Source of the DNA: Azospirillum thiophilum
GTDB taxonomy: Bacteria > Pseudomonadota > Alphaproteobacteria > Azospirillales > Azospirillaceae
Length of the DNA stretch: 64,000 nt
Assembly (NCBI RefSeq): GCF_001305595.1
Contig: NZ_CP012406.1
Span: 310,001-374,000, forward strand
Reading direction: 5' to 3'
Below the pieces are notes generated by a model, which was not told the origin of the DNA, ran no database searches, and saw only the letters and a list, made by a program, of their open reading frames with translations. Made by a program: the position numbers and the translations under genes. Of this stretch, positions 16,158 to 27,300 are shown one piece after another. Positions within the stretch are counted from its first letter, which is position 1. The number at the start of each line of letters is the position of its first letter.

Positions 16158-16979
16158 TCAGTAGCGCAGCACGATGCGGCCGGCATTGCCAGCCCGGCCG
16201 GCAGTACCCGCATAGTCGACATTGGCGGTCACGGCGGCGGCGTCGCCGCGAAGGTTGCTGACAAGCGAGACCAGGGCCGAATTGTACCAGTTGGAGCCGC
16301 CGCCGCCGCCGCCGCGCCCAACGCCACTTTGCAGCGCCCCGGAGCCGCCACCGTAGTATCCGCCGCCGCCGGCACCGCCCTGATAGTAGTTGGCGCCCTG
16401 ATACTGCCCGGATGTCGTGCCGCCGCTGTTGCCATTGGCACCGCCAGCCGATTGCGTGCCACCAAGGCCGCCGTAACTGCCGCCAAGGGTGCCAGCAGCC
16501 ACGCCATCCCCACCGGTCGCCGGACCACCGGCACCGCCAAGGCCGACATCCCCTATACCGCCGCCGCCGGCAGCAATCGCCAGATCGGTCGATCCTCGCC
16601 GGATCACCGCATAACCACCGCCGCCATCGCCGAGATATCCGGGCGCTCCCCCGCCGGGACTGCCCGCAGCGGAGTTGCTACCCGCCGTCGGGATCACCAG
16701 CGTCAGCACCTCGCCGGGGGTGACGGGGATGTCCACCTCCATGAAGCCGCCAGGGCCGCCATTGCTGCCGCTGCCGCCAGAGGCACCCCAAAACCGCGCC
16801 TTAAGCAGGGTAATGCCGGCCGGGACGGTGAAGAGATAGGTTCCGGTCCCGGTAAGTCCGGCGTCGCCCCCCACACCATACGCAACCCGGTTGCTGAATG
16901 GCTGTGCCGTCGCGGCCCGGATCGCGGCTGCGCTGGTACTGGCGCCCAGCGCGACACTCAACGGCTGGAACATCGCCAT
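16158..16979 (-). CDS. Glycine-rich tail-tip protein, probable receptor-binding
   Basis: A 273-residue protein. Residues about 45-75 form a beta-rich base (GTYLFTVPAGITLLKARFWG). From about 65 onward there are many Gly clusters (GGPGG, GGGAPG, GDGGGG, AAGGGG, GGAGGGG, GRGGGGGG) separated by short variable segments, ending NAGRIVLRY. This recalls glycine-rich phage adhesins such as T-even gp38-type tips, in which polyglycine helices support receptor-contact loops, and is common at phage tail ends. Placed right after the fibre gene. The family assignment is by composition and position. Confidence 0.6.
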   Translation of the reverse strand: MAMFQPLSVALGASTSAAAIRAATAQPFSNRVAYGVGGDAGLTGTGTYLFTVPAGITLLKARFWGASGGSGSNGGPGGFMEVDIPVTPGEVLTLVIPTAGSNSAAGSPGGGAPGYLGDGGGGYAVIRRGSTDLAIAAGGGGIGDVGLGGAGGPATGGDGVAAGTLGGSYGGLGGTQSAGGANGNSGGTTSGQYQGANYYQGGAGGGGYYGGGSGALQSGVGRGGGGGGSNWYNSALVSLVSNLRGDAAAVTANVDYAGTAGRAGNAGRIVLRY

Positions 16980-16981
16980 GG

Positions 16982-17401
16982 TCAGTAGTCCTTGCGCTGG
17001 GCGTTGCAGACGACACCGCCGGCCAGGGCGACGCCAATGGCGGCATAGAGCTTCCAGCCGGCCTGGAGACGCAGCGGATTGGCTTCAGTGATCTGCGTGC
17101 CATCGACGTGCTGCACCAGCGTGGCCGAAATGGCGGTCGTCTGGTTGACGGTGGTAGCCGGGATGAGGCAGGTCGCCAGCAGGAAATAGTTGGTCCCGTC
17201 GAAGCCGTAGAGCTGCCCCTGGGTCGCCGTGATGGTCGCCCGCGGGATCATGGCGATGTGCGGGTATTCCGAGCCGTTCGCCCCGGCGGTGGACAGCAGA
17301 ACGGCACCGGCGCCATCGGCGTAGAATGTCTTTGCCGCGGTCAGGACGCAAGCGTCATGCGCGAAGCCTTGGGCAAACACGCCCGTGTTGGTAACGGCCA
17401 T
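16982..17401 (-). CDS. Hypothetical phage tail-region protein
   Basis: A 139-residue soluble, beta-rich protein (MAVTNTGVFAQGFAHDACVL at the N-terminus) with no recognised domain. It lies between the collagen-like fibre gene and the glycine-rich tip gene, separated by 2-15 bp, so it is probably a minor tail or fibre component. Its C-terminus contains a hydrophobic AAIGVALAGGVVC stretch that could pack in a trimer rather than a membrane. Confidence 0.6.
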   Translation of the reverse strand: MAVTNTGVFAQGFAHDACVLTAAKTFYADGAGAVLLSTAGANGSEYPHIAMIPRATITATQGQLYGFDGTNYFLLATCLIPATTVNQTTAISATLVQHVDGTQITEANPLRLQAGWKLYAAIGVALAGGVVCNAQRKDY

Positions 17402-17416
17402 GGGGGAAACTCCAAT

Positions 17417-18853
17417 TCAGATCGAGAAGAGGGCCGCATGGGTCGCGGCAAGGTTCACAGACGAGGCACCGGCACCGCCACCGGCAAGCCGCCAGTAGGC
17501 TCCGTCGTAAGTCACAACATACTTGCGACCATAGGTGACGGCCCCGGCGGCGGGGGCCTTACCGGCATAGTCCAGCAGCGGCCGGGCCTGCGTCGATCCC
17601 ACAGCCAGCGTCATGTACCCATCCGTTACCGTGACAGAGCCGATAGTGGTGGGGATGTAGGCGGTGGGCACGCTACCGGTTTCGACCTGTGCGCCCCAGG
17701 CATAGACGGTGCCACTGCCTGATCCCTGGACCGGGAAGACGTGCGGCACGATGGTGGTGCCACTGTTGTTGGCAATTGCGACGGACACCCGATAAAAGCC
17801 ACCGGGGATCGGGTCGATGCTGGACGCGACCGGGGAGCCGAACCAAGTGCTGATTGTGCCGGCACTCAGGTTGACGTTCAGGCCGCATTGCGCAGAGCCG
17901 TGATTAAGCTGGATGCGGCAAGCGGACGAAGTGCCGGCCTTCAGGAAGGTCGAATACACGCGGGTCGTGGTGTCGGCGGTAACGCTGATCGACTGGTTGA
18001 CGCCCGCCCCGGTGCCACCGCTGATCATGTCAGCATTCGTGGTGCCATCCGGTGCGGTCGCGGTGTTGGCCGTGACCGCCGCCCCGCCGAATGTCGCCCA
18101 GGTCGTGGAAAAGTCGGCGGATTGGAGGCAGGCGTTAGTGCGAGACATAGAGCCGTTCGTGGCACCTGCGATCCATTCGATGCTCGGGTTGCCGGCCAGC
18201 GACGCCAACGGGCCTGACAGGGTCTGGGCATTCGCAGTGCCGGCGGTCGGGGTGGAGTAGTAGACTGGGCCGGCACCCTGCGCACCGGCAGCGCCTGTAT
18301 CGCCCTTGTCACCGGTCCTTACCCACCCCATCGCAACTGCATCCCCGGTGGCAAAACCACCGGGACCGCCGATGCAGGTCACCGCGACCACCTGATACCC
18401 GGCGGCCACCGCGACGCCCGTCACTAGCAGATCAACATAAGTCGACCGGTCGCCCACTTTTACCACCCTCGCACGAGCCTTGGTCATGGAGCTGGACGCG
18501 CCCAGTTCAGTCAGCACCGCGGCGATGCTCACCCCATCCGCATCGGTGGTCGACAGAACCAAGCTGTAGCTGCCGGTGGCAGGGTTCGGGCTGCTGGCCC
18601 GCATCTTTCCCGCCCCCGGATCGCCAACGGCGGTGCCAACGTCCCACGCCATCAGCACCGCCGACAGCCCTGCCGCCGTCGTACCGAGTGCAGTCTGCAA
18701 CTCTGTCCCAACGGTGGCGACGTCCGCCAGCATCGGTTCCAGGTTCGTGTCCGTGCCACCGGTTCCGGTCAGACCGAAAGGATTGGTGTCGATCTTGAAC
18801 GGATTCAGATTGTATTGCCTCAGACGAGCCAAGGCTTCGGAAAGCATGCTCAT
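17417..18853 (-). CDS. Tail fibre protein with collagen-like segment and lectin-like domain
   Basis: 478 residues. The N-terminal part is helical, presumably attaching to the tail. There is a short collagen-like stretch, GDKGDTGAAGAQG, near residue 200. The following domain (about 240-420) resembles jelly-roll carbohydrate-binding modules found in phage fibres (ACLQSADFSTTW...GTTNADMISGG...YRVSVAIANNSG). ATG 18853 overlaps the stop of the upstream gene as ATGA. Expected role: host receptor recognition. No lyase or peptidase catalytic motif is evident. Confidence 0.7.
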   Translation of the reverse strand: MSMLSEALARLRQYNLNPFKIDTNPFGLTGTGGTDTNLEPMLADVATVGTELQTALGTTAAGLSAVLMAWDVGTAVGDPGAGKMRASSPNPATGSYSLVLSTTDADGVSIAAVLTELGASSSMTKARARVVKVGDRSTYVDLLVTGVAVAAGYQVVAVTCIGGPGGFATGDAVAMGWVRTGDKGDTGAAGAQGAGPVYYSTPTAGTANAQTLSGPLASLAGNPSIEWIAGATNGSMSRTNACLQSADFSTTWATFGGAAVTANTATAPDGTTNADMISGGTGAGVNQSISVTADTTTRVYSTFLKAGTSSACRIQLNHGSAQCGLNVNLSAGTISTWFGSPVASSIDPIPGGFYRVSVAIANNSGTTIVPHVFPVQGSGSGTVYAWGAQVETGSVPTAYIPTTIGSVTVTDGYMTLAVGSTQARPLLDYAGKAPAAGAVTYGRKYVVTYDGAYWRLAGGGAGASSVNLAATHAALFSI

Positions 18854-19755
18854 TCTCGCCACTCCACAAGATCAATCGTCGTCGAGGCAAACTGCGGCGG
18901 GATGTACTTATGGGCGTGGTCGCCCACCCGCCGGAACAGTCCGCCATAGCGGAAGCATTTTTCCGGACTGGTGACGTCGGGTAGCCAGACGATGGGCTTT
19001 TCATTGCCGGCCCGGTGGGCGGCGTCGAAGAGCTTGTCCCGCACCCCTTCATTGACCTGGGCGAGGTCGATGGTCGCCGTCCGCTTGCGAATGCCCGGCT
19101 CCGCCCAGGTGCCGCCGCCGGGCGTCTCCGTCAGCTCCGTGTTCGTCTTTACTCCGTCGCCCGAACCGGGGGCATGCCGGGTGATCGTCAGCCCGTCACC
19201 AGCCCAGCCCAGCCCGACCCGGTAAACCGTGTCGTCCGTCCCATCCGGCTGGTAGGCACCGCCCCATAGCGACCAGCGGACGACGCGGGCGCGGCACAAG
19301 CTGACGTTGGCGTGGATATTCGTGGTGTAGAGCCTGAAGTCCTTGTTCCGCAGCCCGCCGCGCAGCCAGTTCGGCAGGCCGGGCTGAAGGGTCCGGGGAT
19401 CGTACAGGCCGGGAATCACCCGGCGGTCCCGGCCGTTGGGGTAGCGGGTGTCGGCGACCTTCTCGGTCCGGCCCGCATCGGCAAACGCCTCCATGCGGCA
19501 GAAGGATTCCTGCCACAAGTTGACGTGCAATAGACCGGCATAGGCGAGGTCGATCAGATATTCCCACTCGAATTCGATAACGACCGGATTGTCGACCGCA
19601 CCCAGCCGGGTGGACACCGCCCGATCTTCCAGGGGCGTGGTCAGCAGCGAAGTCAGTGGCGCTGTGCCGGCAAAAGCGGCATTGCTGGTCACCTCGCAGG
19701 GGTTCTGATCCCCCTCGTTCGCTACCTCGTTGATGTCGGTGAAGAACCCGGCCAT
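18850..19755 (-). CDS. Phage tail/baseplate protein of unknown family
   Basis: A 301-residue protein beginning MAGFFTDINEVANEG at ATG 19755, 2 bp after the upstream stop. It is mixed alpha/beta with many Trp/Tyr and no membrane segment. It lies between the tail-tip protein and the fibre, the position of distal-tail or hub proteins. I recognise no domain, so the structural role is inferred from position. The longer reading frame upstream of ATG 19755 overlaps the neighbouring gene and is not used. Confidence 0.65.
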   Translation of the reverse strand: MAGFFTDINEVANEGDQNPCEVTSNAAFAGTAPLTSLLTTPLEDRAVSTRLGAVDNPVVIEFEWEYLIDLAYAGLLHVNLWQESFCRMEAFADAGRTEKVADTRYPNGRDRRVIPGLYDPRTLQPGLPNWLRGGLRNKDFRLYTTNIHANVSLCRARVVRWSLWGGAYQPDGTDDTVYRVGLGWAGDGLTITRHAPGSGDGVKTNTELTETPGGGTWAEPGIRKRTATIDLAQVNEGVRDKLFDAAHRAGNEKPIVWLPDVTSPEKCFRYGGLFRRVGDHAHKYIPPQFASTTIDLVEWRE

Positions 19756-19757
19756 CG

Positions 19758-21320
19758 TCAGCGCTCCCCATAGAGGGTCGCGCCGCCGCCGCGATCCCGA
19801 TTCGTCCGGCCATAGAGCACCAGCGGGCCGCCACTCTCGAAGCCGGCGACGTCGTCGAACACCAACACCGCGTCGCCGATCCACAGACCGGGGGCTCCGT
19901 CCCGCACCTTCAGCTCGTAGGGCTGCGGCGGCGACTTGGTTTCCACCTCCCAATGCGGCAGCTCGGCCGCCGCATCGGCTGGAAGCGTCAATGCCGTCTC
20001 GATGGTGGCAACCTTCGCCCCGGCCCCATAGGCGGCCACGATGGCGTCATCGGTTTCCCCGGCCACCTCGCGCCACGTCTGCGTCCACAGCGCCACGTCG
20101 GCGGGATCGGTGGCGTCCGGGGCGGTCTGCGTTACCGGGTTGGGGTTCTCCGCATAGCGCAGGATCGTTTGTTTTGCCGGCGGGGTGTTGGTCCGTGTCA
20201 GCGGCTTCAGGCCAGGGGTGGAGCCGCTGACGGTGCTGTACGCCCGCTCCGGCGTAGCGGCATCGGCGCGCGGCAGCCGGGTGATCACCAAGCCGTCCGA
20301 CAGGGCCACATACCAGCGGCCCCGCGCCACCGACCCAACCAGCTTGTCCAGCACATCCTTATGCGACCGGCCATCGCCGGAGGGCAGATACAGCCCCACC
20401 GTGCGCGGGGTGGCATCCATGCCCGACGCGTCGACGCTGGTGACGATCCCGGCCTCCAGGGCGAGGGCAGCGGCCAGATCGCCGATGTAGCGCTTCCAGA
20501 CACCGCCGAACAGGCGGCCCTTCACCTCGACCCGGAAGTCTTCGAACTTCACTGCGGTGGTGAGGAAGCCGGTCGCCAGATCGACGGCGAATTGTGACGA
20601 TGACGGCGTGCCGGCAGTCTTCGTCACTGGCACACCGAGCGACCAGCCGCGCGGCACATCGAACACCGGCTTGCCGCCGCCGACCGACCAGCGGTGCAGA
20701 TCGCCGATGATGCCCAGATACGTGGGCGATGCCATCGGGACATGCCCCAAGGGCACCTCCTTCAGCACGTCCTTCATCTCTGCCGGCCCCTCATAGCCGC
20801 CGGTCCCGGCGTATCGATCGGTCTGCACCGGCTCGTCGAAGTCGGTTTGGCGGTCGTAGAGCGGCAGCTTGATGCTGGTACGTTCCGGCACCGGCAGCCC
20901 GGCCCGCGCCGTCCAGACAATCACCGCAGTGCTGTAGGCGTCGTCGTCGTCCACCTCCTTTTCGGTGATGGTCTGGATGACATAATCGGTCAGCAAGGGG
21001 TTCAGCGGACGCAGACCGAGCGGCACGCGTAGCCAGACCCCCGCAGTGGCGTCGAAGACGTTGGCCCAGCGCGGCAGGGTGTCTGCCGCCCGCACGTTGA
21101 TCAGGGTAAGATCGTCCCGTTGGGGAGCGGTGCCGCCGGCCGCGCCGGCCGCTTGGATCAGCACGGACGCCCATTGCCCGACCAGCGGGAGCCACGTCAC
21201 CGACGCGGGCGTGTCGTCGGCGCGGGACTGGTAGCCCTTCGACCCGGCGCACAGGTACCAGACATGGCGATGCTGGTCGGGCCGGTGATAGGTCCCAAGT
21301 TCATAGAGGCGAATTTTCAT
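19758..21320 (-). CDS. Phage tail-tip/baseplate protein
   Basis: 520 residues, starting at ATG 21320, whose A is shared with the stop of the tape-measure gene (TGATG), so translation is coupled. It is beta-rich throughout; the mid-region 190-330 contains segments such as RVEVKGRLFGGVWKRYIGDL and LALEAGIVTSVDASGMD that recall gp27/hub-like tail proteins, where a Siphovirus tail hub normally follows the tape measure. The function is inferred from synteny; no enzymatic motif is seen. Confidence 0.65.
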   Translation of the reverse strand: MKIRLYELGTYHRPDQHRHVWYLCAGSKGYQSRADDTPASVTWLPLVGQWASVLIQAAGAAGGTAPQRDDLTLINVRAADTLPRWANVFDATAGVWLRVPLGLRPLNPLLTDYVIQTITEKEVDDDDAYSTAVIVWTARAGLPVPERTSIKLPLYDRQTDFDEPVQTDRYAGTGGYEGPAEMKDVLKEVPLGHVPMASPTYLGIIGDLHRWSVGGGKPVFDVPRGWSLGVPVTKTAGTPSSSQFAVDLATGFLTTAVKFEDFRVEVKGRLFGGVWKRYIGDLAAALALEAGIVTSVDASGMDATPRTVGLYLPSGDGRSHKDVLDKLVGSVARGRWYVALSDGLVITRLPRADAATPERAYSTVSGSTPGLKPLTRTNTPPAKQTILRYAENPNPVTQTAPDATDPADVALWTQTWREVAGETDDAIVAAYGAGAKVATIETALTLPADAAAELPHWEVETKSPPQPYELKVRDGAPGLWIGDAVLVFDDVAGFESGGPLVLYGRTNRDRGGGATLYGER

Positions 21321-24300
21321 CACATGGCTCCGGCGATGCGGCGAGGCAGGTCCTGCACCTCGCCCTTGATGCCGGTCAGCCCGTCGACGAGGTCGGCCGC
21401 GATACTGGCCTGCTGCTGCACCTCGGTCCGGGCCAGCCCCTCGATCTTGTCCGACAGGCTGTCGATCTTGCCGCCCACCGCCGCCATGGCCTTGACCAGG
21501 GCGGCCATGCCGTTGGAGCCGCCCAATCCGGACGGCAGGAAGCCGACAACGGAGGGGCCCAGCTCGCCACGGGCGGCGGCCATGGCGGTGGCGATCTGAT
21601 CGGCGGTCCAGATGCGGGCCGGGCCGGTGGCTTCCAGTTCCGCCCCTCGTTCGCCGACTACTCGCAGGCCGCCGGCATGGAAGCCGCCACTGGCGAAGCC
21701 GGGCACTTGGGCGGTGTGCGCCTGGGCTCGCACCGCCGCCTCGAATGCAGCGGCGTGGCCGAGTTGCACCCAGGCGTTCAAGCCGGCATCGATCCCACCC
21801 TCGTACCCGGAGGTGCGCACGGCGGCGAGCTGCTGCGCCTCCGTCAGGGCCTCCCAGGCACGCTGGACGTCGTCCGGTGCGCCATAGCGCGCGCCGCCGG
21901 CAATCGACGTGACGTTGGTCCCGAAGGCCGCCGCGCGGTCGGGCGAGGACGCCAACCAGATGTTGAAGGCATCGTCAACTTGGCCGCCCCAGCCCATGGA
22001 GCGGGCGATGCCGAATTGCTGCGGAGTCGACAGCCCATCCCATGCCGCCTGGACCTGGGCGGGAGCCGAGTAGTGCGGCGCGGTGCTCGATGTGCCGGTC
22101 AAACGTTCCAGTGGCTTCAACGCCGCCAGCATCTCGGCTTTGCTCTGGTCCGCGATGCTCTTCAGGTCGGTCAGCGCGCCATAGGTCTTCTGATTGGCGT
22201 TGGCCGCCTCCGACCGCCCCTTTTGCAGCTCCTTCAGCGCATCCTGCGCCGCCTCAAGCTGCTGATCGGCGGTGTCGACCCCCAGCGCCGTCTTGTCGCC
22301 CAGCTCGGCAAACACCCCCATCACCGTGTCGTACCAAGAGCGGGCGGTGCCGGCGGAGTTGGTCTTTTCGATGCTGACCAGGGTCGGGCCGATCTGGGTC
22401 AGGATGGAGCGGGCGGCATCCTTTTCGTCCTTGCTTGCGCTGTCCGACCGCAACGTCGTCAGGGCCGTGCGCCACTGGCGCGCGGCCTCCGCCAACCGTT
22501 CCTGCGGACTGATCGGCGCGTCGTCTGAAATCGCGAGACTGTCGCGTGCCTTTTGGAACTGATCGGCAATCTTGGCGACCGCCACAGCGCCGTCCTGAAG
22601 CCCCGTGATCAGATCCTGTTCGGCGGCGATCCGCTGATCGTAAGCGCCCAGCAGGTCGGCGTTCGCCAACTCGAACGCCTTGGTGGCCCGCTCGGATGCC
22701 TGCACCTGCACAAGGGTGGACACATCATAGCCGCCGTCCTGGGATGCCTTCAGCTCCTTCTTCTGCTGTTCATCCAGGCTGATGAGCTGGGAAGCCCGGT
22801 CATTGCCCACCGCAGAGAAGGCCCGTGCGGTCACGCCAGCATCGAACTGCCGGGTGGATTCAGCCGCAGCGTCGTTGAGCTGCTTCAGCGCGGCGGCGGC
22901 GGCGGTGACCACTGCCGGAGTGTCGGCAAAATCGCTGACCACCTGCTGAAGGCTGGTGCTGGTGATGGAGCCCGACTTGACCAACCCTTCCATGGCGGAA
23001 ACCAGGGTGCCGATCACCTTCGCCATCTGGTCGGCGCGGGCGGTGCCTTCCGGCCATAGGGCGGTGACGTCCTTCAGGCTCGTCTTGTAGGCGTCGATCA
23101 GGCTGACGGCCGAGTCGTATCCTTCCTCCCCTTTCGACTTCCGGAAGGTCGTGTCCAGGCTGTCGCTGTAGGACGACTGTTCCTTCCCCAGAGCGTTGTT
23201 GAAGCCCTGGTTCAGCTTGGCCGCCAGCTCGTCCCCGACAATACCGACCGAAGCGAAGGCTTTGACCAGATCGGTGGCGGTGGCGGACCACTGACCGCGC
23301 AGCTGCTCGAGCCTCTGCTCTTCCGGGCTGGTCTCGACGGTGACGCCGGCCACTTCGTCCAGCAGGCGCTTCCTGACCGCGCCAAGCGCCTCCATCTGCT
23401 GCATGGCACCGAACAGGCCATCGGGCACGGCCTGCCCGGCGGCGACATAAGCATCCGCCGCCTTCTTCATGTCCGCGGCGAGCTGGTCGAAGTCCTTGCC
23501 TATCGGGCTGAACGTGTTGTTTCCGAGGCCGACCACGATGTCGTTCAGTTCGGACACGCGACTGCGGACCAGACCGACGGCGTCGAACTGTATCTGGAGC
23601 GCATCGGCCTTCTGGCGGGCCTGCTCCTCCTGCATCTGCCGGGCTGCGGTCGCGGGCGCAATCCCCAGCTCGGCCGCATAGGCATTCGCGCCGTCCAGTG
23701 CGCGCTGAAGGACGTCAGGAATTTGCCCGGTGCTGGCGAGCAGCTGCTGCGCCGCGGTGTCCAGCTCGGCCAGAGCCCCGAGCGGATCGTCCTGCGAGCC
23801 TGAGAAGATTTTCCACGGCGCGTCCGCGATCTGCGCCACAGTGGCGTTCCGCGGGCCTCCTACAGCCGCCGCGCCAATGAGGGCGTTGGCCTTCTCGCCA
23901 TTCGGATCGGCGGCGATCACGTCGCGCAGGCGGGTCAGCGTCTCCAATACGCCAGGGTCGATGTTCCCGCTCGCCGTTCCGCCCGGATCACCCGGACCGG
24001 CCTCCGAAGGAGCGTCACCGCCAAAAGTGGACTCCAGGAAACCGCCAAGGGTCGCAGCAGCTTCCCGCATGCCGCCAATGGCCGCCGTTCCGATGACGCC
24101 AACCATGCCGGCGAGGGCTTGTGTCTCGTGGGCCGGGAGCCCTACAGCCTCGCTCAATGCTTCGTTGATGCCGTCAAGCGCTTCTCCGATAGCGTCAACG
24201 AAGCCACCGAAAAAGCCACCGGAGTCATTGCTGTTCCCATTGCTGTCTACGCCGTAGCCGCTGCCCGTGTCGCCCTGAGACGTGCCGCTGCCCGGCGTGT

Positions 24301-27300
24301 CGCGCTCGCCGCCGGGGCTGTTGTCCGAACCGACGCCGTCGCCCGAATCGTCGAAACCGAGCAACCCGGTGGCCGGGTTCACCCGGCCCCGCATGCCCAG
24401 AGCACGACGGACCGCCGATAGTTCGTCCGTGCTGCGCAAATGGATCAGGGTATCATCGCGACCTTGCCCCATTCCGGCGATCATCTGGGCGCTTTCGCGG
24501 GCGTTCCAAATCCGTTCGCCGCCGGACAGCCGGACGACTTCAGGCCCTTCTTCGCCAACGACAGCCCAGCCCGATGGAGCCGACAGGGTACCCGTTGCGA
24601 AACCCGGCAGCTTCGATCCGGCGGTGATCGTAAATACCGTCTGGGCGGTGTCGATCACGTCCAGCAATGACTTGCCGAACGTGTTCGCGGTATCCACGCC
24701 CGACTGGAACTGTTCGAAAAGATCGCTGATGGAACTGCGCAAACCAGCAATCTGACGGTCGAAGCTGTTGGCGAATTCCAGATGAGCCAGTGCCTCTTCA
24801 AGGCTGAGGCTGGTTTCATGGGCGAGGGCGTAAGCCACCTCGGGAACGGCCGACTCCATCCCCTTCAACAGCTCAAGCGCGGCTTCTTCGGCGGATTTAG
24901 TCTTGGTGTCGATGTAACTGTCACCAGCCTTCGGTGTAAGATTCAGCCGTGCCGAAATATCATTCAGACCCTTGGCGACTTTCACCGCATCGGCATTGAA
25001 TCTTGTCGGATCACCGTCGTTGTCCTGGGCGTAGGCGCCCAAAGCATATTTGCCATTGGCGCCCAGGGTGATGTGGCTGATGCTGTATTTATCACCACGA
25101 TCCTTTGCGCCGCTGACCGCCGACAGCAGCGCGCCAGCCGCCATCATCACGCCGCCTACTATCTGGGTGACGCCACCGGGGATCATGGCGACGGCACCGC
25201 CAACGCCCATGAGGCCGCCGCCGATCATCTGGCCGGTGGTCGCACCTTTTTGCGTCGCGGTCGCGATGCCGCCGGCAATGCCGCCCACCCCCTGGATAAC
25301 CTGCCCCCAACTGGGATTCCAACCGCCGATGCCTTCGGCGGCCGGCATGGGGCCGACGAAGCTGGGGGACGGCGCTTCGACCTGTCCGAACACCGGTTGG
25401 GACAGCCACGATCCACCGGCACCCTGGACGGCCGGGGCGAAGGACGTGGAGCCGTCCTTATTGCGGATAACCTGTTGCTGTCCGGACCCTCCGAACATGG
25501 GCAGGTCCCATAGGCTGGCCGAGTGTTCGAAGCCCAGCTCGTTCTTCAGCGGGTTGATCAACCCCATCTGGAAGCCGCTGCCGACAAGCGACGCCGCGGA
25601 AGCCTTCAGGATGTCGCCCAGCTTCAGCGCCTCGCCCTGTCCCTTCACCAGCGCATCGACAACCGATTCGAGCGGGCGCACGACCGCATCGTCAATGGCC
25701 TCACCCACGCCCTTCCATGCATCCTGGGCGTGATCGGTGGCAATCTTCCAATCGACCGTCTGGGCGGCAAGCTGGCGGGTCTGTTCGACTGTCCTGCGCT
25801 CTTCCTCCGTCAGATCCTTGCTGACGTCGATGCCCTGCTGTCGGATGGCGACTTCGGCCTGATAGAGGGCCAATGAGCGGGCACGGCTGTCGGCCGACGC
25901 ACCGGTCAGCGATGCTTCGACCTGCTGAAGCTCGAGCCCGTCGCGCTGCTGCTGATTGTATTGCTTCAGCGCGTCGATCTTGGACAGTGACGACGCCTTC
26001 TTCGATGCGGCGTCATAGCCGGCCGCCAAGTCGCGGAGCTTCTTCGCAAGCTCGGTGTTACCGGTGGCTTCCGCCGCCTGGGCGGCAGCGAGGGCGGCGG
26101 AGGTCGCCTTCGCCACCTGGGCAACCCGTTCCGCCTCCATGCGGGCGGCGATGCCGTCATCGGTGGCAGCGACCACCTGTTGTTGCGCTTCCGCTTCAAG
26201 GTCAAGCTGTTTGGTCGCCTGGGCCAGCGACACCGCTTCCTCGCCCGCCTTCTCTGCGACGATCTGACGGGTGCGGGCCTCGACGTCGACGGCGGAGGTG
26301 ATGGCCTCGCTCTGGGCCTGCCGGCGGGCATCGGCCTCAATGCCGGCGGCGAGCGAATCACGGTAGGCATCGGCCGATGCCACCGCACCGCGGATCGATG
26401 CTTCGGTCTGGGCGTTCTGCTGGGCAATCGCCGCCGTCTGGTTGTTCGTGACCGCAGCGCCGGCCTGATCGACCTGGGTCTGTCGTTCGGTGGCGCTGGT
26501 GGCGGTGCCGATCAGCTCGATGCGCTTGCCTTCGGTGGCGAGGAAGCGTTCGCGCGCCACTCCTACCATGGTGGCGGCTTTCGCATCGGCGGCGGCCTGC
26601 TGCTGGCGCTTATAGGCGTCGACGTCGACGCCCTTCGTCTCCGCCGCCCGCAGGTCGGCAAGCTGCGCCTCGAAGCCGCCAAGCGCCCGCTTGGTCTCGT
26701 CCGAAGCCCCGACCATGTCCGGTCCGAAGGCGCGACGCAGCTTCGTCACCTTCTCAGTGACGTCGTCGATCTGGGTGCCGAGCGGACGGGCTGCGCGGGT
26801 GATTTCCGCCGCCTCGACCCCAAAGCGGTCACGGTCCTGATTGTTCTTCCTGATGGCGGCCTGTTCGCGCGCACGGGCCTCCGCGGTGCGGCGCTGATTC
26901 AGTTCGGCATCCACCTGTTGCAGACGCTGGGAACCGTTGCCGCCCATGCCGGGGGCGCTGAAGCGGCTGTCGACGGGCACGGCATCGTCAGACGCCGTGC
27001 CGCCGGTTTCGGCGTCGATGCGGGAGCGGTCCAGATTGCGCGCCTGAATGAGCTGCTGCCGCTCGCGCTCCAACCGGCGGATGGCTTCGGCGTTCGTCTC
27101 CGGTGAGGCCGCCTTGCCGACCGCATCGAAGGCTCCGGATACAGCCCGGCCCACGCGCTCCCAGGCTTGGGCGAAGGTGGTGGTGTTATCGGCAAGCCCG
27201 CGCACCCGCACGGCCAGCTTGTCGGCGACGAGAACGCGCGCGGCCTCTTCCTGCCCGGTTGCCTTAAGCTGGCGGACATGCTGCATCTCCGCGGCATTCA

